A stretch of DNA of 6,359 bases from an uncultured bacterium (lineage in GTDB: Bacteria; Patescibacteria; JAEDAM01; Absconditabacterales; Absconditicoccaceae), in the NCBI GenBank assembly GCA_903904545.1, contig CAIVDB010000004.1:1-6359 (forward strand). The letters run 5' to 3'. Position numbers and translations under genes: made by a program. Positions 1 to 4,325 of the stretch are shown one piece after another; within the stretch, counting starts at the first letter, position 1; the number at the start of each line of letters is the position of its first letter. Below the pieces are notes generated by a model. It ran no database searches and was not told the DNA's origin. It saw nothing but the letters and a program-made list of their open reading frames with translations.

Positions 1-160
1 AGGAGTTTTTTTTGAAGAGAATTTTAAATTTTGAATGCTTAATGTTTAATGAAGGAGTTTTTTTTGAAGAGAATTTTAAATTTTGAATGCTTAATGTTTA
101 ATGAAGGAGTCTTTTTTTGAAGAGAATTTTGAATGCTTAATGTTTAATGAAGGATTTTTT
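1..160. repeat. Tandem 52-bp repeat array (three copies plus a partial fourth)
   Basis: Copies at 1-52 and 53-104 are identical. The copy at 105-150 is 46 bp: it has lost 7 bp of the AATTTTA/AATTTTG part and gained one base (GGAGTC instead of GGAGT). A fourth copy starts at 151 and breaks down after AGGATTTTTT. Inside each full unit the plus strand reads as five heptamers that all begin AAT (20-26 AATTTTA, 27-33 AATTTTG, 34-40 AATGCTT, 41-47 AATGTTT, 48-54 AATGAAG), followed by GGAG and a T-tract. The array may continue to the left of the window. No coding potential was seen. Confidence 0.95.
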
Positions 161-167
161 TGTTTTT

Positions 168-246
168 ATTGAGACCGTCATGTTATCCAGCTGCGCAGGA
201 CTTCCTCGCTTTGCTCGGTGCCACTACACCAACGCCCCTTATTGAA
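168..246. other. GC-rich intergenic island, unidentified
   Basis: This stretch of about 75 bp is clearly richer in G+C than the A/T-rich DNA on both sides. On the minus strand it contains ATAAGGGG, GGTG-TAGTGG-CACC (a possible 4-bp stem), CCGAGCAAAGCGAGGA and TGCGCAGCTGGATAAC. The words ATAAGGGG, CCGAGCAA and CGAGGA occur in the same order in the GC-rich spacer at 4222-4262. I see no ORF and cannot close a tRNA cloverleaf. It could be a small non-autonomous element, a structured RNA or a remnant. Confidence 0.5.
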
Positions 247-250
247 AGGA

Positions 251-278
251 ATTATAAATTATAGATTATAGATTATAA
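251..278. repeat. Heptamer array containing four TATAAT hexamers (minus strand)
   Basis: On the plus strand four heptamers follow one another: ATTATAA (251-257), ATTATAG (258-264), ATTATAG (265-271) and ATTATAA (272-278). On the minus strand each holds a perfect TATAAT at a 7-bp pitch. GAAGGAGTTTTG, a variant of the GGAGTC/T-tract motif, follows at 283-294. The array lies just downstream of the gene ending at 298 and could act as a promoter for a gene left of the window. It may equally be a by-product of an A/T-rich 7-bp repeat. Confidence 0.9.
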
Positions 279-297
279 ATTTGAAGGAGTTTTGTTT

Positions 298-1158
298 TTA
301 TTTGGTGAGGAGTTTGAGTGTTCAATTTTTTATTTGCTCGATGACTTCCTCTTTGCCCTGTGGAGGGATTTCTGGATTGTTGCTAATGAACTCAATAAGC
401 TGTGTCTTTGTTTCTTGAGCGAGGTCATATTTAGGGATTTTCTCTATGTTTTCAATAGCTTTGTAATACTCAGCAAAATTATTGAGGAGTTCATAATCGT
501 TACTACTGATTTGGTAAACAATCCCGTCTGTGCTTGGTTGTGTACTTGTGGAAATAAATATTCCTTCTTTTGCTAAAGATTCTTTTATTCTGTTCAATTC
601 CTGTTCGTATTTGATAAACTGTCCGAACAAAGGAAGATGCACTTTGATACTATTCAGATTATTATTTTTTATTTCAAACTTTCCGTAGACAAGTACTAGG
701 CCAAAAAGAAAAGATAGAGACTGGTCTCTCGTCTCTGTTGGTGTGCTATCTCCTTGGACTATATATCCTTTTTCGGTATCTTGTATGTGTGTGGAACTTT
801 CTAATTTGAAAAGGTGTTCATTGAGGAGGGATTTGTCTTTCTCACTATATCTAGGGAGAAAATAGTAGACTTCTCCTGTGGTTTCGTTGAATCCTTGGAA
901 GAGATAGAGTGCTTGCATACATGCATCTTTATCAAAAGCTTCTTTGATTTCAGGTCTTTCTGCAATGTATATTACACTCATAGTATTTCCTAGATTTTTG
1001 ATATTTACTATCTTGAGTTCCTTTTTGTGAAGAACAATAATTCCTTTGTCATAACTAGAAAATTGATATCCACTCGCCTCATACGTATATTCTTTGAGTT
1101 GAGGAATATTGGGATTTTCTATAACGAGAAGATGGTTTGTATCGAAGATGATTTTCAT
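298..1158 (-). CDS. Hypothetical protein with a LAGLIDADG-like C-terminal fold pattern
   Basis: This 286-residue protein is not recognised as a named family. The frame runs from ATG at 1158 to TAA at 300-298 and includes one UGA (324-322, residue 279) read as glycine; the standard code would stop eight codons early. No signal peptide or membrane segment is evident. Residues 1-135 look like a mixed alpha/beta domain. Residues 146-238 follow the order helix (LFGLVLVYG, 151-159), strand (KFEIKN), strand (SIKVHLPLF), helix (181-199), two strands (201-206, 212-218) and helix (221-238), which resembles a LAGLIDADG fold. The position normally held by the catalytic Asp/Glu is Tyr158, so endonuclease activity is unlikely. 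A DNA- or RNA-binding role is inference only. No Shine-Dalgarno precedes the ATG; the leader is CT-rich. It is the last gene seen in the series and lies 104 bp after ftsW. Confidence 0.85.
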
Positions 1159-1178
1159 GGGAGAAGAGAGTGAAGAGT

Positions 1179-1214
1179 TAATAGTTTATAGTTAATAGTG
1201 TAGGAGTCTTTTTT
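1179..1214. repeat. Heptamer array plus GGAGTC/T-tract motif
   Basis: The plus strand reads TAATAGT (1179-1185), TTATAGT (1186-1192), TAATAGT (1193-1199), GTAGGAG (1200-1206), then TCTTTTTT (1207-1214). It lies in the leader of the gene starting at 1158, with GGAGTC 45 bp upstream of the ATG. The same layout of array followed by GGAGTCTTTTTT occurs at 4121-4170, also just upstream of a gene. On the minus strand the motif reads AAAAAAGACTCC. Confidence 0.9.
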
Positions 1215-1233
1215 ATGAAAGATCCGACGCTAT

Positions 1234-1261
1234 TCACTGTTAGTTGTTAGTTTTTAACTAT
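1234..1261. repeat. 28-bp heptamer block shared with 3181-3208
   Basis: Four consecutive 7-bp units on the plus strand read TCACTGT, TAGTTGT, TAGTTTT and TAACTAT. The same block occurs at 3181-3208 with one difference out of 28 (A at 1242, C at 3189). Here it lies one base past the ftsW stop codon in the direction of transcription. No hairpin followed by a U-tract is apparent, so I do not call it a terminator. Confidence 0.9.
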
Positions 1262-1262
1262 T

Positions 1263-2399
1263 TTATTTGTTTTTTATGATTTTGTAGAGGATAATTATTT
1301 CCATAAGGTTTACCATTAGTGCTGTTCCTCCATAACTTAGAAAGGGTAATGTTAGTCAGGTATTGGGTAATATCTTGATATTTACGCCGATATTTACAAA
1401 GACTTGGACGAGAATCAGTGAGATGATACCTACTCCAATCATTTTATTGTATTCGTCTCTTACTTTGTGCAAACGAGAAAGAAAATAATATGCAAGATAA
1501 AAATAGAGTCCTAATATAGCGATATTTCCTACAAAGCCTATTTCTTCTGCAAGTGCTGAGAAAACGAAATCGCTTTGTGCTTCTGGTATATATCCAAACT
1601 TTTGCAGTCCCTTTCCATATCCTTTTCCTAAAAGTCCTCCTCCACCAATAGCGAGTAATGCTTGCTGATTTTGTCGTCAGATTTGTCTTGCTTGAGGATC
1701 TACACTTGAACTAATAAAGTAGGTTAACCTTTTTTGGATATAACTAAATCTGTCACTTACCATCCCTGCAATTCCTCCAACAGCAATCATCGCTATGAGT
1801 CCACCAAAGACAATTCGCAGGATGTATTTGATTTTTGCTCCTGCATATCGACACATGATGAGTCACACAATTCCCATAATCATCAAGGTTCCTAGATCGG
1901 GAATCAAAAGAAATACAAAGAAAAGTAATGCATTTACTACCAAAAAAGAAACAAAGAATTCTTTCTCGTTTACTTTATTGCGTTTTCTCAAAAGCCATCA
2001 TCCAAGAAAGAGAACATATCCTAGTTTGAAGAATTCTGCTGGCTGGATACTTGGTAAAAATGGGATATCAATCCATCCTCTTGCTCCATTGAGGGTTATT
2101 CCTATTCCTGGAATAAATACCGATAATTGGAGTGCCATGAGAATGACTGCAATGATTAAGATATTCTTTTCTTTCTGAAAGAATTTCATAGGAATATAAT
2201 AGATTAGTCCTGAGGAAACGATCGCCATCCCAATATTTCTCAATTGCCTGAAAAAGTAGAAATAATTAGATGGATCTCAGCTAAGTTTTCCCTTCGCAAT
2301 CATAGATACTGTGAGCGTAAATGATTCATAAATACTTACACTATAAATGGCAAGTGTTCCTATGATAGTCAAAAGTATTCCTATAATGATAATCGGCAT
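1263..2399 (-). CDS. ftsW: FtsW-type SEDS peptidoglycan glycosyltransferase
   Basis: This 378-residue polytopic membrane protein of the SEDS family polymerises lipid II into glycan strands, normally with a class B PBP; FtsW acts at the septum. Family signatures appear in order: a first membrane segment at 2-19 (PIIIIGILL), GDPSNYFYFFRQ (about 41-52), NGARGWIDIPFLPSIQPAEFFKL (about 95-120), PDLGT, a loop with VDP whose Asp234 matches the catalytic Asp of SEDS proteins, AIGGGGLLGKG, QKFGYIPEAQSDFVFSALAEEIGFVG and PNTGLTLPFLSYGG near the C terminus. GLTLPF and QKxxYxPE favour FtsW over RodA. Five UGA codons (residues 41, 134, 179, 241, 348) read as Gly; residue 348 is the near-invariant Gly of TGLTLPF. 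The length is normal for the family. The first in-frame ATG after an upstream TAA was taken as the start. It follows the VTT gene by 54 bp, so the two may be co-transcribed. Confidence 0.93.
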
Positions 2400-2400
2400 T

Positions 2401-2406
2401 TCCTTT
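2401..2406 (-). promoter_or_regulatory. Shine-Dalgarno-like AAAGGA of ftsW, very short spacing
   Basis: The minus strand reads AAAGGA, one base, then ATG at 2399. A spacing of one base is shorter than the usual 5-9, so either the site is weakly used or initiation is mostly leaderless or SD-independent. No other in-frame ATG exists upstream before TAA at 2417-2415. Confidence 0.45.
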
Positions 2407-2413
2407 CAGGAAT

Positions 2414-2441
2414 GTTAAATGATAAATTATAAATTATAAAT
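2414..2441. repeat. Heptamer array in the ftsW leader
   Basis: The plus strand reads GTTAAAT, GATAAAT, TATAAAT, TATAAAT, four exact 7-bp units. On the minus strand this creates two TATAAT hexamers (2431-2426 and 2438-2433), 27 and 34 bp upstream of the ftsW ATG, which could serve as -10 elements. No convincing -35 element was seen. Confidence 0.88.
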
Positions 2442-2453
2442 GTGGTATATTCG

Positions 2454-3131
2454 TTATTGGGTATTTGAGTTCTTACTACTTACGGGTTTGTTACTTGTAA
2501 TTTTTTTGTAATGTAATACAAATAAGATTCCTCCGATTAAAGTTACTAATGATAATATTATAAATAATGGTTCTTTGAATGATTGTATTCCATTTCCAAT
2601 ATAAGCCAAACTTAGACTTCCACTAATATGTCCAATTGCCATTAATGGCAAGAAAACTTTAGGCCTCATGGTAGATAATCCAGCAAGATAAGAAAGTTCA
2701 TCGTCAGGGAATATAGGTAAAAAATATGCTAGAAACAATAATGCTGTGCCTTTTTCAAAATAATGATCATATTTTTTAATGGTAGTTTCCTTTACAAAAT
2801 GTTTAATTAATTTCCTTCATATGTATCTTCCTAGATAGAAAGCAATTGCAGTTCAGATGACTCTTCCAATCCAATTTAATATGAATCCCTCTCCTATTCA
2901 AAAAATAAATCCTCAGGCCAGGGAAACTGAATAATGGCTCAGAGGAGTAATCACAACTTGTACGATTTGTAACATAACAAATGCCAGTGGTGCAAATATC
3001 CCAAATTGGCTAACAAATTCTCTTATTGTTTCTTGATTTCCAAAAAATGATGAAGGAAAAATATATCAAAGAATCAATAAAATTATGGGAATTATCGTTA
3101 ACATATACCATATAATTTTAGCTTTCTTCAT
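2454..3131 (-). CDS. VTT-domain membrane protein (DedA/TVP38/TMEM64 family)
   Basis: This 225-residue integral membrane protein has a VTT (SNARE-associated) domain. Members of the wider DedA superfamily translocate lipids, including the undecaprenyl phosphate carrier; the substrate here is not established. A hydrophobic segment lies at 5-24. The core (about 66-100) reads LSHYSVSLAGGFIFG, then GFILNWIGRVIG and AFYLGRYIGRK, the typical small-residue re-entrant region followed by the Arg-containing FxxGR element. YFLPIFPDDELSYLAGLSTM (about 128-150) matches the second signature, of the PDD variety seen in TVP38-like proteins. The last helix (about 190-207) is followed by a short basic and polar tail. 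Five UGA codons (residues 22, 73, 78, 93, 105) are read as Gly; 73 and 78 are in LAGGFIFG. No clear Shine-Dalgarno precedes the ATG; the upstream frame is closed by TAG at 3167-3165. It sits 62 bp after the metallopeptidase and 54 bp before ftsW. Confidence 0.9.
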
Positions 3132-3150
3132 TCAAAAGAACGTTTGGTTA

Positions 3151-3208
3151 CTAAAAACTAAAAACTAAAAACTAAACTTTTCACTGTTCGTTGTTAGTTT
3201 TTAACTAT
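3151..3208. repeat. Heptamer arrays overlapping the metallopeptidase 3' end
   Basis: The plus strand reads CTAAAAA three times (3151-3171), CTAAACT (3172-3178), TT, then the 28-bp block TCACTGT, TCGTTGT, TAGTTTT, TAACTAT (3181-3208). The second block overlaps the coding sequence: the final residues Ile-Val-Lys-Asn and the TAA stop of the metallopeptidase are encoded inside it. A near-identical block lies just past the ftsW stop at 1234-1261. Confidence 0.92.
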
Positions 3209-4108
3209 TCTGGTGGTGTCTCGTGGTCTTCGATTGGTATTGTTTTGAACAAACATAGCATCGCTTTTTTTCTGGTTGATATAGATGCCATCAAAGAGGC
3301 TTGCTATTTTATTGTATTTTTTTCCCATGATAGTGTTTTTTCTTGCCATAAGTCTAAAGAGTTGATTATGATTGAGGTAGAGATTGAGACATTCTGCAAA
3401 ATCTTCAAAAGGATCGCTCATGCCATATCCACTACAAAAATCTTTTTTTGCACTTTCTGCTTTTCTGATAAATTCACTTTCTCGTGAGACTGCATAGAAC
3501 AACAGAGATATGTCATCTCTGCCAAATACTTTTCTTCCAAACTCTGTAAAATTCTGATCCTTATTTTTGTCTCTTCCCTGGAGCATCCCTAAATCAAGGG
3601 TATGTCCTATTTCATGGCAAAGTAAGTCAAAGAATTCGTTTTTGTCGATTACTGTTGCTATATTTAGTACTATCGAATCTCGATTTGCATATCCTCTTTT
3701 TCCTGATGTTTTGGATATCGTTACTTGTTTGAGTGAATCTTCTAAAGTTTGTTTCGTTACGAGTGTCTCGTTTATAAATCATCCTATTTTATTGAGATGT
3801 GCTAGATAATCTCCTTCTTCTTTTTCTGTAAACTCTCCTATAAAATTTATTACTGAACAAAGTTTTTCGTTATCACATGTTGTAGTCTGTTCTGCCGCAC
3901 CGTGAATTTGTGGTAGTGTATTGTCGGTTCAGGTCTGTATTGTACTCTCATTAGTTCGTAATTGCCCTGTTTGATAAAGATATTCCTGTGTTGGAGGAAA
4001 TAGAGTATCTCCTACGTGGAAGGTGTTGCTTGCGAGAAAAATATAGAATACAAGTGTAGCTCCTATAAATTTGATAACTGTGTTTCTCTGTAAGCGTATT
4101 CTTTTCAT
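3194..4108 (-). CDS. Putative secreted or membrane-anchored HExxH zinc metallopeptidase
   Basis: This 304-residue protein has a basic N terminus (MKRIRLQRN) and a hydrophobic stretch at about 10-27, consistent with a signal peptide or anchor, so the rest should be outside the membrane. The motif HEIGHTLDLG places the zinc-binding histidines at His165 and His169 and the catalytic Glu at 166. About 70 residues on, EDFAECLNLYL offers Glu239 as a third ligand, a gluzincin pattern reminiscent of lethal-factor-like peptidases (xxFAE). Cys occurs at 78, 84, 164, 225 and 240. Two UGA codons (residues 60 and 110) read as Gly; the standard code would leave only the part after residue 110. The ATG at 4108 has a good Shine-Dalgarno. 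The substrate is unknown; context next to VTT and FtsW genes suggests an envelope role. The family-level call is secure for metallopeptidase, uncertain beyond that. Confidence 0.85.
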
Positions 4109-4112
4109 AGAT

Positions 4113-4117
4113 TCCTT
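4113..4117 (-). promoter_or_regulatory. Shine-Dalgarno AAGGA of the metallopeptidase gene
   Basis: The minus strand reads AAGGA, ATCT, ATG, giving 4 bp of spacing to the start at 4108. This is the clearest ribosome binding site in the window and supports the chosen start, which also places a signal-like hydrophobic segment right after a basic N terminus. Confidence 0.7.
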
Positions 4118-4120
4118 GAA

Positions 4121-4170
4121 TATAAATTTTAAATTTTAAATTTTGAATTTTAAATGTTGGAGTCTTTTTT
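4121..4170. repeat. Five-unit heptamer array plus GGAGTC/T-tract motif
   Basis: The plus strand reads TATAAAT, TTTAAAT, TTTAAAT, TTTGAAT, TTTAAAT (4121-4155), then GTTGGAG (4156-4162) and TCTTTTTT (4163-4170). It lies in the metallopeptidase leader, with GGAGTC 51 bp upstream of the ATG. The layout repeats that of 1179-1214, although the heptamer sequence differs. Confidence 0.92.
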
Positions 4171-4180
4171 GTCTTTTTGG

Positions 4181-4325
4181 AGTGATTTTTATTTGGGGTA
4201 ATATCGTTGGATGTCTTGCAAACCCCCTTGTCCTCGGCGTTGCTCGGACATTCCCCCTTATCTGGGGGAAATCAAGAGGCTTAGTGTTTTTTTTATTTGG
4301 GATAATATCGTTGGATGTCTTGCAA
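4181..4325. repeat. Direct repeat pair: duplicated 3' end of the exonuclease gene around a GC-rich spacer
   Basis: Copies at 4186-4221 and 4290-4325 match over 36 bp with one difference (G at 4198, A at 4302). A short AGTG lies outside each copy at 4181-4184 and 4283-4286, with small indels in the T-tract. The right copy is the real gene end, coding LQDIQRYYPK and the TAA stop. The left copy keeps the same ten codons and stop with one synonymous change (TAT to TAC), but lies beyond the stop and in another frame (offset 104 bp). The 68-bp spacer is GC-rich and contains a hairpin. The arrangement suggests insertion of a small element with duplication of flanking DNA, or a partial tandem duplication. 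Confidence 0.9.
4251..4270. other. Perfect 7-bp inverted repeat (hairpin)
   Basis: TTCCCCC (4251-4257) and GGGGGAA (4264-4270) flank a 6-base loop. It lies 23 bp past the exonuclease stop codon in the direction of transcription. The stem is strong but no U-tract follows it on the minus strand, so it is not a standard intrinsic terminator. It could still protect the transcript end or pause polymerase, or be part of the inserted element. Confidence 0.75.

Noticed and set aside
168..246. tRNA gene on the minus strand
   Set aside because: GGTGTAGTGG and GCAGCTGGATA resemble D-arm sequences, but no closing acceptor stem, T-arm or anticodon arm can be built around them.
283..294. Shine-Dalgarno (GAAGGAG) and TTG start of a plus-strand gene at 292
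   Set aside because: The GAAGGAG is part of the repeated motif found in non-coding positions, and the frame runs opposite the 3' end of a well-supported minus-strand gene.
1..297. CRISPR array
   Set aside because: The 52-bp units are directly adjacent without unique spacers and are A/T-rich with simple heptamer structure.
1263..2399. ftsW as a pseudogene with multiple stop codons
   Set aside because: All five interruptions are UGA and fall at or near family Gly positions; there are no UAA/UAG interruptions or frameshifts, so recoding explains them better.
4251..4270. Intrinsic transcription terminator for the exonuclease gene
   Set aside because: The 7-bp G/C stem is good but no U-tract follows it on the transcribed strand.
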